Positions 26,101 to 37,000 of a stretch of 64,000 bases of DNA are shown here, in pieces (position 1 is the stretch's first letter; the number at the start of each line of letters is the position of its first letter). This stretch comes from Pithys albifrons albifrons (Eukaryota; Chordata; Aves; Passeriformes; Thamnophilidae): positions 24,479,224-24,543,223 of the forward strand of contig NC_092463.1 of NCBI RefSeq assembly GCF_047495875.1, given 5' to 3'. The notes under the pieces are model-generated. The model searched no databases and was not told where the DNA came from. It saw nothing but the letters and a program-made list of their open reading frames with translations. Made by a program: the position numbers and the translations under genes.

Positions 26101-28878
26101 TTAAGAGTTGAAGGCTGCAAGGAAAAGCGAGTTTAATACAGGTATATTTTTTATAATACCAGAGGGTACATGGACTAAATCCTTCAAGCTGTAGCCCTGC
26201 CCTGTCCATGCTTTGTGCAGCAGCTCTGAGGTCCTGGCCCTGCCCTAGAAACAGCTCAAGTGCAGTTTGGGGGATCAGAGATGTTGGGGCTTTCCCTCCT
26301 CCCCTGGGAAAAAGCCTTCAGCCCTGCCCAGCCCACATGCACAGAGACTTGCCCATGCTTCAGCAGTATTTTCCCATGATTCCTTTTGCTACCCACACTA
26401 TTACCCTTCCAAAGCATGTTCACCCTGAGCTGTTTACTACCTGCAAACCATCCCTTCCTCTTCCCTCCCACTCAGATCAGTGAACCATCTCCCAGCCAGC
26501 CCCTTTAGCATCCTTTGGGATGCCCAAAGTCAACAGAGTCCATGTCCAGCAGCAGTCCAGCTGCATAGATGGACTCATCACATGCTGATCCTCTGGCACC
26601 TCCCAAGCTGCCTTTTAGGTTTCCAATTCCTACCAGCTCCTTTCCCTTCTTTCTCCCCCACGCTCTGTTTCCCAGCACTTGCTGCTGTGAATGTATGGCT
26701 TTCCCACACAGCTCTCCCCCTTCTCTAACCTGCTGCAGAAGACCCAAAGCGAGAAGCGCAGCAACCTCCACGCAGGCAGCACCCACTGCCCGGTGGCCGG
26801 GAGCCTGCCTGCAGTCCATCTGCTGGTGTTTCTCAGCACATTTGGAAGCTGGCTCCCTTCAGCAGCTCCCAGCAAGATCCCATTCCTCCCTGGTGTAGCT
26901 TGCTGTCAGAAGCGTTTCTTGGGATGAGGCATGGATGCCATACCAAAACTCAACTTTCTCTTACTAGCGCTGGGCTTCTGCTTTTGCTTGGGCTGCTGCT
27001 CTCAAACGACACTCAGTGATTGGTCTCTTCTTACTGTTTTGTTAAACAGCAAGGTATTTTATTAGAAATCTAATTTGCATGTTAAGGTAAGCAAGGAAGA
27101 GGATTGGGGTTTCCTTGCCTTAAAACCATAATGACGCTTTGAGCTTCTCTCAGTCTGTGGAGGAAATAAAATCATCCTTGATACAAATATGCATCTCCCT
27201 TAAATACTTTGAAAATACTTAGCAGCCATCTGCTGCACGAGCCATTACAGGCTTTATTAGTAAGGTGGGAGACTGCAGAAGGCAGAGAATGGTTTTGGGG
27301 AGGGAGAAGTTGAGGGCATTTACCAAAATGCACACAACTTTCGCAGCACAAGAGGGCTTTTGAACAACAACATTTTCCTTAACAGATTTCCAAAATGTGA
27401 TGACCACTGCCAGAACAAAGCCCATGGACAGCTCCATTTAAAACTGTGTATGGCTCCCAGATTTGCATGGTGTGGCAGAGTGTGGCCAAGGTACTATTTG
27501 GGCTTTTCACTCCGGGGTCTTTGACTCCAACTTCTTTACTTTTATTTCATTCTTGAGGACAGATTTAAAGCCATGGTGATGTGCTGTCTATCAGAAAGCC
27601 TAGTGCATCTTGGGGAATCCTGTAGCAGGAGGGAGCATGCCCCTGCTACACAGCATCCTGCAGAGGAGTCAGCGATTGAGGTCTCTAAGGAGGACAGGAA
27701 CATTTGGGGTTGCAAGACAATAAGGTGTCATGGTCTAAGAGCTGGAAAAGTGCTAGAGAGAGACTGTAAAATGCAGGGCTCAGGTACTGAAGAGCACAAA
27801 GTAATTGTTTCTCTCTCCTGGGGAACACTGATATTTCATTGTACGTTTTCTTTGTGCCAGGGTGGGTTGGGAAACCAAAATAGCAAAGAAAAGGGGTGGA
27901 AATATTTGATCTCAGAAATTTTCATGGGAAAAAAAAAGCAGCACAAGGTTTCAGCACTCTGAAATGGAGGAAGGGAGAGGGAGGTGAATTTCCCCAAGGA
28001 ATAAACCCATGTTGACATTTGTATCTGAGGATCCCATTTAGATTCAGCATTTTTCTGAAGCTGGTGGCCCAGAGCTAAGGCTGTACTGCTGCCGCTGTAC
28101 GCAAGGGTGGAGCTGGCTTAAACAGGGCTTTGATGTGATGGATCATTTACTTAGAATGTCCTCATTTCAAGTGGACCAAACCCCATGGGGTGTCCCCTTT
28201 AATCTCTACATCTCTTAGTTCCTCCTCATGGCTGGCTGAGCATCCAACACTCCCACTCCAGCCTAAACACCACCTCCATGTCCTCACAGCAGCTCCCTAG
28301 CTTCCTTTTGGAGCTCACTGCTCTTGTCCCAGCCCCAGCTCAACCTTGGAAGAGCCCTAGAGAACCTCCCATGTACCTGAAAGTCTGTTATGTGTTTGTG
28401 TAATCTCTAGAGGGATGTAATTCACCATGCAATCCTCTGCTTTGGAAAGTCAGGGAGGCTCCTCAGTCTCTTATCTACTTCTGTGCTGTCTGTTAGGCTT
28501 TGTCACAGCTCACATTATGAACCAGCAGAAAAGATGCAGCAGGTCCTTTCCTGTCAGGCTGCATATGGCCAACTCAAGATACATTATAGATACACCAAAT
28601 TCTCATCTTAATCCAGCCTGAATCAGATCATCTTATTGCAGGGCTGCATCCTTATCTTAACTACCAGCCTGGGAGAGACGAAGAGATGCTCCGTTTGCCA
28701 TGATAGCATTCAAGATGTGCAGAGGTGGGGAGGGCTCTTGTTTTCTTCATTATTGCCAAATTTTTCTGTTCCCACTAGCCTCGTCTTGACATCGGCTCAG
28801 CATGGGTGAGAGGCTTTTCTGCTCCCCTGCCTTGCTGAAATAACAGCCTTCTCCCTTCCACTCTCTCTGCTCCTGCAG
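23121..28878. other. Gene-free stretch upstream of SYNDIG1L coding exons
   Basis: No exon is recognisable. The region is probably SYNDIG1L intron 1 or its proximal upstream DNA. An AT-rich block at 24,855-24,915 contains several TAAT/ATTA cores and TGATTGAT, and the stretch 27,050-27,250 is AT-rich with an E-box (CATCTG). Both are candidate regulatory DNA only. The 197-codon plus-strand frame at 23,677-24,270 is rich in Ser, Pro, Cys and His and resembles no protein I know. Confidence 0.45.
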
Positions 28879-28904
28879 GATCTCTTCCCCCTACCACCGG
28901 CAGT

Positions 28905-29333
28905 ATGGAGAGCGTACGTGAGCTCCAAAACCCACTTTTGGCCAACACCAACGGACACCTTCGCAGCAGCTATTCTTACCACCAGCATCACAGCCAGGAC
29001 TATCCCAGTCATCACTGCCAAGGGAAACTGTATTCCTACATCTTCCAAAACACTGGTGCTGCCAGGACTCACCAGCTGCTGGATGCCAGTTCCCTGCAGC
29101 TGGCTGTTGAGGCCTTGTATGGCCCCAGTTTCATCCTTGTGAAGGATGATACCACTCTCAAGGCCAAGGACAGCAAAACAGAAAGCTGTGAGACCACTTT
29201 TACAGAAAGCAAAGAGGCTCCATCTGAAGCTCCTGATGGGCATGAGGCACAAGAGTCCTGCTTAGTAGAGAGTGACATCCGCATTCAGACTGTGTCCTAC
29301 GAGGTGGAAGAAGAGGAGCTCCAGGAGTATGAG
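28905..29333 (+). CDS. SYNDIG1L: SYNDIG1L coding exon 1 (residues 1-143)
   Basis: The exon starts at 28,879 after a pyrimidine-rich acceptor (CTCCTGCAG) and carries 26 nt of 5' UTR before the ATG. It ends in GAG|GTGAGT at 29,333, phase 0. It encodes the entire N-terminal soluble region, with His/Tyr-rich sequence near residues 20-40 and the start of the acidic patch ([12 protein letters not shown]) at its end. The frame stays open for 42 nt past the donor, but the donor is near-perfect and the next exon continues the family sequence. Confidence 0.94.
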
Positions 29334-32300
29334 GTGAGTTTTGCCAGGTGGTATGGCACTAAACTCCTATGGTAATTCTGGACATGAGCTCAGATTCTTG
29401 GTAATTTTTTCTCCCTTCTTTACCCAGAGCTCCTCCCCACACCCTACCATCTCCTGCCTCACCAGTCTCCCTGTGCACCCAGTATTTCTTCTTTCTCCTT
29501 GTAATTTCTGCTCCCTTCTCCTCACTGGTGACCTTGGAGGTCAGCTCCATGCCACTGGGAGCAAAGGGGTGGTGGGCCTCTGCAGGACCCATGGGTTATG
29601 GGGACTCTTTGGCAAGGGCAACCTGATGCTGCTGCTGCTGCTGTGGAGCTTGAGCTGAGGAGAAACAGCAATTCTTGCATAACAGCAAAATTCACATGCC
29701 TCATGGTAGCAGCTGAGAAAAAGCATTATATATAAAGACAGGATGAATCCTGCAAAGAAAGAATGAGAGCTGACAAAGCAGCCTCCTTTGCTGCACTGTG
29801 CCCCACCATGGCTTGAGCAATGGTGCTGAGGCAGGGAATATGATCCAGGACCTTGAGAGGTCGGAGTGCACCCCTGGTGCACACTGGAGCTGATGTCTGA
29901 TGACCCAGCACAGCTCTGCTCCTTTTGGTGTTGGTGATTTGGCCTTTCCAGACAGCATTAGGGGTGTCCACACCTGCATGCCTTCCCCACTGAGACAAAT
30001 CACTTCTAGGGACGTCCAAGGCTGGCCAAGTGGTGCCCAAAGGCAGCACAGTTGAATGCAGCCACTGAGCAATACACTTAACACTTACTGAGGTGACAGA
30101 GCATATTGCCCTTGTGATGGAGGCTCCAATTCACCTGCTTTCCCTCACTTTGTAAATTAGTTTAGCAGGATATTGATCTCCTAGTCTCTAATGGGGATAA
30201 GACAGTTTTTTAAGTTTGTTTAAGCTGACAAATAGTCAGTTCTGCCAAAGCTGAAGATATTTCAGTTTAAGACTCTCTCTAATGCAGGGAAATCCCAGAC
30301 CCCCAACAAGTGAGTTCAGCATTTGCTCTGGCAGGGAGCCAAGAATCCATTCCACTCTTGAATTTGCTGAGCTACATTGTGCCTTATCAAACCACACTGA
30401 AGAGTCTAAAATATTTTTGAAATTTAGTCCTTGAATTTGCTGGTGGGAATCATATAAGATTAAGTGATGGGACCAGGAGATGGGCTGAGATGGAGCTGGC
30501 AGGATGGAGGATGGCATGGGGAGGTGGGCATGTGCTGAATTCATCTGGTTTTGCAGAGCGACTCCTCCAGTGACAGTGAAAGCGAGGATAATTTCCTGAT
30601 GCTTCCTCCCCGTGACCACCTGGGCTTGGCCCTTTTCTCCATGCTGTGTTGCTTCTGGCCCCTGGGGATTGCTGCCTTCTACTTCTCCCAAGGGGTAAGA
30701 GATCCCTTTGCTTGCCTGTGTGCGCTGAGCGCGAGAGCAAGGGCCCTGCAAGCCACATCAGCCCTGGAGGTGATCAGCACCTTTCTGGATCTAAGGCTTA
30801 TCTCTGTGCCATGGCCATAACTCTAAAGGTTGAGGCAAAGGGTGCTTCTGGACATCTCCACAGTTGCTGTGGGATTGCAAGCCCTCCAGTTCTGAGGTGG
30901 GTTGCTGGACTTCAGGCTTGTCCTTTGGGTCTTTTTGGTGTTATTTAAGGAACTGGGGTTCCTCTTGACCCCTTGTTCAGCTTTTCACCCTGCAACTATG
31001 CTCAGGAAAATGGCATTTTCCCACCTGTTCTCCTACTCTCCAGTAGTGCAAGAGGTTTGACACCATGACCCAGACCGATGCAGCTCATGCCATGGGAACC
31101 AGGCTGCTCTGGAGTTTGGGCACAAAGGAGATCCTGGTGTCCAAATCACACTACAGCTCCTCTCTGGTGTTTGTTTCTGATGCACATTGGCTAATCTGTG
31201 GGAGCCAATGCCAGGCTGGCAGAAGCTGGAGAGGGTGGTGGCGCTCAGGCTGCACCAGCTCAAAGCTGCTGCCTTTTTGAGGACTTAGCCTGAAGCCTGG
31301 GCTCATTTACATTACTGTTGACCCAGAATAATTCATGCAGAGCCCTGGGATCTACTCCACATTTGCACAGATGCTTCTGTACAAAGAATAGATGGAGGGG
31401 GGTGGCACTAAGAAGTTAAATCAAGAGAATAGGAACAGAAATGGAAAAGGGTATTATATGAGTGACTGGAACAGAGGTGGTGAGAGGCAGGGGAAGCATT
31501 AATTGATTAGGACCCCAAGGAGCAGTTGATTTCACATTTTTCTGCATGGTGCAAGATAGCACACTGCACTCTCCACATGATGTTTTACGTGGGGCAATTT
31601 ATATCTAGCTCCATTTGCTTTAACTACCCATTTTGTTCACTCACTGAGACAAGGACCATCTTTTTATTTGGTATCTGTGCACAGGGATCTCCACATGGCA
31701 ACTTGAATACAAATAGGAGGTAATATCAAGAGCAGCTTGGAATGTGCCCTGAGCACTCAGAGAAGCTGGAAGTTGCCATTCCAGAGAGCCAACACCCACA
31801 TCTCTCTCCACTGCTGGCTCCATCAGCCCTCCTGTAGCAAATAGGCTTCAACTGAAATACCTATGGAGGAAAAATTAGGTGGCAGCACAGCCAGACCAGT
31901 GGAACATGCTGTCCAGAGTCAACTCCCTGAGACTAGGCAGTTCTCATTGCACATCTGCACAGGGTACACTGATATCTAGTCAGTGCCACACAGCCATCAC
32001 CCTGTGCACCAACCATTTACCTGCTCTTATGAGGGTCCAGCCTCCCACTCACAGCTCTAGCTGAGTGCCCAGATGGGTGCTTTCAGACAAGTAGCCAAAG
32101 CCCACGCTTCCCTTGGAGGCAAAATCCATAGGGAAATGTGTGTAGGTGGCACTGCTGTTCTGAGCCCTCTCGAACTGGCAAACACTTTGGTGTCTGTTCC
32201 CAGCCTCCGTGGGACATAGTGGCCAGTGAAGGGGTACTGTCTCAGTAGTGAAACAACTGCATGCTGACTGAAAGGCCATGTTGATACAGCTGTGAGCAAC

Positions 32301-32480
32301 AAGCATTTCTTCTCCTTCCAGACCAGCAAGGCTGTCTCCAAAGGAGATTTCCATCTGGCCAGTTCAGCTTCCCGCCGAGCTCTCTTCCTTGCTGCGCTCT
32401 CCATAACCATTGGCACAGGAGTGTACATCGGGGTGGCAGTAGCACTGATTGCTTATCTCTCGAAAGGAGGTCACGTATAG
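28905..32480 (+). CDS. SYNDIG1L: SYNDIG1L, synapse differentiation-inducing 1-like (complete coding region, three coding exons)
   Basis: The coding sequence joins 28,905-29,333, 30,557-30,694 and 32,322-32,480 into a 241-residue protein; from memory human SYNDIG1L is 238. All junctions are phase 0 with consensus GT-AG sites. Residues 1-130 are a soluble, presumably cytosolic region. Residues 131-155 form a Glu/Asp/Ser-rich acidic patch. TM1 spans about 165-187 and includes a CCFWPLGI motif, and TM2 spans about 209-235. Between them, [13 protein letters not shown] fits the CD225/dispanin signature (Pfam CD225). The family includes SYNDIG1, which associates with AMPA receptors, and SYNDIG1L (capucin) is known from striatum and Golgi studies. 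The start is chosen because it lies 26 nt after an acceptor and gives the family N-terminus. VRTN, next to it, is transcribed towards it. Paralogue SYNDIG1 is the alternative, but synteny with VRTN and ABCD4 favours SYNDIG1L. Confidence 0.95.
30557..30694 (+). CDS. SYNDIG1L: SYNDIG1L coding exon 2 (residues 144-189)
   Basis: The acceptor TTTTGCAG precedes 30,557 and the donor GGG|GTAAGA follows 30,694; both ends are phase 0. The exon opens with a run of alternating Ser, Asp and Glu (a likely casein-kinase-2-type acidic cluster), then encodes TM1 with the [11 protein letters not shown] motif typical of the CD225 family. Introns of about 1.2 kb and 1.6 kb flank it. Confidence 0.94.
32322..32480 (+). 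CDS. SYNDIG1L: SYNDIG1L coding exon 3 (residues 190-241 and stop)
   Basis: The acceptor CTCCTTCCAG precedes 32,322. The exon encodes the intracellular loop ([14 protein letters not shown]) and TM2, rich in Ala, Ile, Gly and Val, and ends SKGGHV before a TAG at 32,478-32,480. The very short tail after TM2 is usual for the family. Confidence 0.94.
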   Translation, partial: TSKAVSKGDFHLASSASRRALFLAALSITIGTGVYIGVAVALIAYLSKGGHV

Positions 32481-34046
32481 CTGCCACCTGCATGTCACTG
32501 CCATCCCTGGCCACTGGCTCTCCTGGGATTGAGCTTTCCTGTGGAGCACAGAGAATCAGTGCCTGCAAGGGCTGCTTTCACAGCAGGACCTCAGCATGGA
32601 TGCCCTATGCAGGTTCTTTCTCCTTTCAGAGAAACAGTAGACCTCTGTTCTCTGCAAGGCTGTGGTATTCCACCATCCAACAACAGGGAATTGAAAACCA
32701 GCCTGGCTGCTGGGACCAGGAGGAGAACATCTGCCTGGTGGAAGATGTGCAGGAGAGAAACTGCATGCTGCTTCTAGGCTGGTGCCACCATCCCTGATTT
32801 GGGGCCACAGCTTCCCTTCTCAGTCCCATAGCTGGGAGATCCATTGCTGGTGCCCAAGCTTAGCCCATGAAGGAGGCACACAGGGAGGAGAGGGGATATG
32901 GTGCCAGGGAATGACCGCTATTTCTTCTGAGAGGCCAGAGTCCTGGTGGGGTCTCCAGATGCCTGTGATGGGGACAACATTCTCACTTCAGTTCCATGGG
33001 GGTGGCACCTGGCTCCTCAGCTGCAGTGAACAAGGAGGAGAGAGCATGGACAAGACCAAAAAGCATGCTGTACACATTCCTCTGCAGACAGACCCCTGAT
33101 CCACAGGAGAACATCCTAGTTGCTGACCCGTCCCAGAAACAAGGAGGAAGGCAAGCTGGTGGTTGCACAATGTCTCTTCCATTGCTGGTGCAGGCTGGTA
33201 AAGACAGCAAAGTTTTCTCTGTGTTAATAATGACTGCCATAATGATCCCAAGTTGGAGCCCCCATAAGGTTGCTGTCCCAGAGTGCTGGGCCCTGAAAAG
33301 ACTTGTAATCAAAATCTCCACCCAAGAAGTGACCTGGGAGGGGTGGGGCCTGAAGTATTCTACTCCTGGCACTAGGTCAGGGTCCTGCACACAAAGAAGA
33401 TGGAGAGAAAAGGCTTATACGACTGCAGAGTCTGGGCTGGGACCGCTGTTTGCAAGGGGATAGATCCAGAGAGGGAAGAGACATGGAGGGAACCCAAGAC
33501 ACAGGGGTTGATCGCAATATGCTCCTTCCCATCTCAGAGAGGCATATCTCCATCCATCCTAAAGCCTCTGCTGACAAGGAAATCCCAAGCATCCCCACAT
33601 CCATCTTACTTCTGCTTATTTATATATTGTCAGTGACACGTTAAATGCTTCAGGGGTGAGTATGAAGAAAATGGGTGCCCCGAAGAGCTGGCATCAAGAG
33701 ACCGTGCCTCCCCCCTTACTCCCCAGCATCCACCTTGACCATCGCTCCTCTCCCTGGACGTAGCTCTCCTGTTGCCTCTTTCTCCCATGTGCAGGGGACT
33801 GCAGGCAAACTCTGCGTGTCCCTCACCTACTTCCCAGGGTTTCTGGGCAGGCTGCAGCCAGCTTTGTAAGAGATGCAGCATGTTCCTCCAGCTGGGTGCC
33901 ATTCAAATGTACATTTTTATACTAAAGACGCATGTTAATGTCTGCAATTGCTGTTGTGCTTGAGCCATAAAATAGAAAAGCGCATCAGAGACTTGTACAG
34001 AAGCTGGTCTGAAAGTTCCCATTACATTTTATAACATGGAAGAGCT

Positions 34047-34052
34047 AATAAA
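34047..34052 (+). terminator. SYNDIG1L: Candidate poly(A) signal for SYNDIG1L
   Basis: AATAAA lies 1.57 kb after the SYNDIG1L stop and is the first canonical hexamer I found on the plus strand after it. The 3' UTR would be about 1.6 kb. No transcript evidence is available, and AATAAA occurs often in AT-rich DNA. Confidence 0.45.
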
Positions 34053-37000
34053 AAAGCAGGAGAAAAGTCCCTGTTTATAAGAACATGAAGCTGGCTAGGA
34101 AAGAGGTGAGCTTTGCAAGAGTGCTGCAGTTCCTTAAACCTGGAGGTGTTCGTGCTGTTCCCAAAAGGAAGTTATAATCTAGCTGGTGCCTGGGCAACTT
34201 GGAGGGAGATAGATTTTGATGAGCAACTAGCGCTGAAAGCAGAATGGTGGTGTAAACTTTTTTCCCTCTGTGGAGGGACAAAAATTAGGGAGAGAATGGA
34301 GCATTTTCAGGCTACTGTGTGTGTAGTAGTATAAAATGTGCTTGAAGAGGAGCATGAGAACACAAACATCAGGAGGGAACAAGCAGATTTTGCTTCTGGT
34401 GGTGGACAGAGAGACAGAATTTGCAGGGAAGGGCTGAGGTGTCCAAAAGAGATTAGGTGGCTTAGAGAGGAGTAATAAGGGGTGTGACTCACTCAGCAGT
34501 CGAGTGGCAGTTTTCATTCCCTCTCCTGCATGTGCTCAGCCTTCCATACCTCCAAATAACTGAGCAGGACAAGAGTGCTATTTCAGGAGAGGGCACATCT
34601 GTGGGTGCCCATTCAGCAGGGGCAACCAGCCCCACAATCCCCCAGCTCAGTGCTGTCCCAGCTAAAGCCCTCCTTGTCTATCTCCCTCAAGCATCCCCAG
34701 CTGGGGGGCAGGGTTGGGGGTTTCCTGCTGATTCTGGTCCAGACAAAACCACTGGGTCTGCTAGACCAGAATCTACAATAAGAAACTGCATTTGCCTCTG
34801 AATTTGTAATTCTTCCAGCTGGTTTCCTCCAGGGGCTGCCGGAGAGGGGGGGTGGGAGGGGCAGCAGCCCCCAGCCCACTCCCCATGGGCACCCCCTGCC
34901 TCTCCACCCCAAACTGCTTCTTTGACTTCTTTTAATTGGAGAGGCCTGGGGAAGAACCAGGCTAAAGGGCCAACAGGATTAAAGTGTTTTGCACTAATAG
35001 CCTGAATCTCTGATGATCTTGTCAAGGGGGGGAGAAGGGGCTGTGCCACAGCATCCCTAAGTGGGACATTATGCAAATGGAGAAATTAGTTGGAAACGGC
35101 CTGAAGGGAAACATGTGGAAATTGAAATTCGAGGACCAGCAAGGAGATCACTGCTGAATAACTTATTATAGACTCACAGCATCTGCTGCAGCCGCCTGAG
35201 CAGAAGGGAAGGAAGCAAAAAGGCAACAAGGCACAGCAGTCAGGGAAGACACAAGCTCCAGAAATTTGAATAAGCTTAAAACAAAAGTTTCAACTGAACC
35301 ATGCCAGTGGTGGTGGAAGAGGTGTCTCTTCACTCCCCCCTCCTGTCCTCCCAGAGAAGGGCTTCCTCTCCCATAGCCCTAGGACCCCCAGTCCTACAGC
35401 AGAGCTCTGTGATGGTCCTGATCTCATAGGGAATACTCAGAAATATAAAGGAGGGTAGGAGTGGCAAAGGAGGAATAGCCTGAAGTTCTTGCCTGGAAAC
35501 ATGTCTAGCCTAGAAAGGAGAACTGAACACAGGGAGCCTGGCAGGTCACAGCTGTAGGAGCTGATGCAAATGACAGTGAGTGCAAAGACAATCTGTGCCT
35601 GTGCAAAGGGGCAGTGGGGAAGCGAAATTCCTGGTGGCTGATGAGGAAGGATTTGAAAATGAGGGGGGCGGAGGGTTGGTTAAACAGGGATGTCCTGCAA
35701 GGGTGTACACCACAACCTGCTGTCCTTCCCTGCATCCTTTTGAAAAAATAATCACAAGAGGTGCTGAAGAGTCCCTTGACATAGCAGAATAACTCCTCCT
35801 TCTCTGTTTATGAGTAATGTGTTCTCCATAATAGGACATCTATTTGCAACCGAGTTCCCCACCAGCTGCTGCAAGTGCCTGTCCCTGTGCTGTCTGGCGT
35901 TCCCAGCACAGACACGATCCTGCAAACCCCTGGCCCCAGCAACCCTGTCACTTTGCCCTCCTGCCTACTGCTCTCCAAATGCCCATGCCCTGGCCCAGCT
36001 GCCCTACCCAGTACTCCCAGCCCTTGTCCTAAGACAGTGACACCAAGAAACAGACACATCTGTGCCCAAACACCTCTCTCTTGCCTCACACACTGACTGG
36101 CTTTTGGGTTGCAAAAAGTGTCATGACCTCCCTGCTGTGAGGACAAGACCTTGGGGATCAAGCCAGCCCACTCCCAGGGCTAGTTGAACATCCCCTCCAT
36201 TCCTTTCCTGCCTTGGAGATGTTCCTCGCTCATCCAGGAGCTCAGAGGAGTGGCTCTGTGTGAGGTGTGTTGGGATTTGGTTTCTTTTGCCAGCAGCAGA
36301 AAACGTTGTCTTCCAGCTTGGGCTCCTTTTGTAACCTCCGTAACGTCAAGGTGAGCACTTCCCAGCACGTCTTTCCCTTCAGAAGCAGCTAACAACAGGG
36401 TGGATGGAGCCTGTGCCAAGCATGGGGGTGGCCTTTGAATCCTGCCTCCCTCTAGGATGCAGCCAAGAAGAAAGCTACCAAGGAGAAAAAGCACTAGCAC
36501 CTCAGTGCAGATCTGAGCCACCAACGCATCTGAGCCATCGCCTGCTTCCCCCAGCTGTGCTCACACTGCTCGTCCCTTGGCAAGTGCTCTGGTGTGCCAG
36601 AACGGTGCCACTGGCTACAAATGGGATTGGGGAGTGGTAATGAGGGATGCTGGGATGGGACCATACTGGACCTTGCTCCTCTTCCCTCAGAGATGAGGTG
36701 AGAGAATGGAGGAGAAGGGAAAAGAAGCTGGTGCAGTTTGTGGAGGACACAAGAACCCTGTGGGACCCTGTCTCCAGCCAAAGCAATTCACTGGTCCTCC
36801 CAGCTAACCTGATCCTCCTTGGGGTCAGCCCTGAGGTGGGTTATGTGGAAATCACAAGAGCAGGACATGGGTTGTCCTTCCTGCTGCACTCCCTGCACCT
36901 TCACTGACTGGGAGGACAAAGCCCCTTGTAGAGGCAAAGGTACTACCTGCTCTCTGAGCAGTGCATGTCAGTGGAGTGGGATTGCAACCATGCTGATGGG

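Noticed and set aside
29626..29643. (CTG)n run in SYNDIG1L intron 1
   Set aside because: Only about five repeats; too short to be notable.
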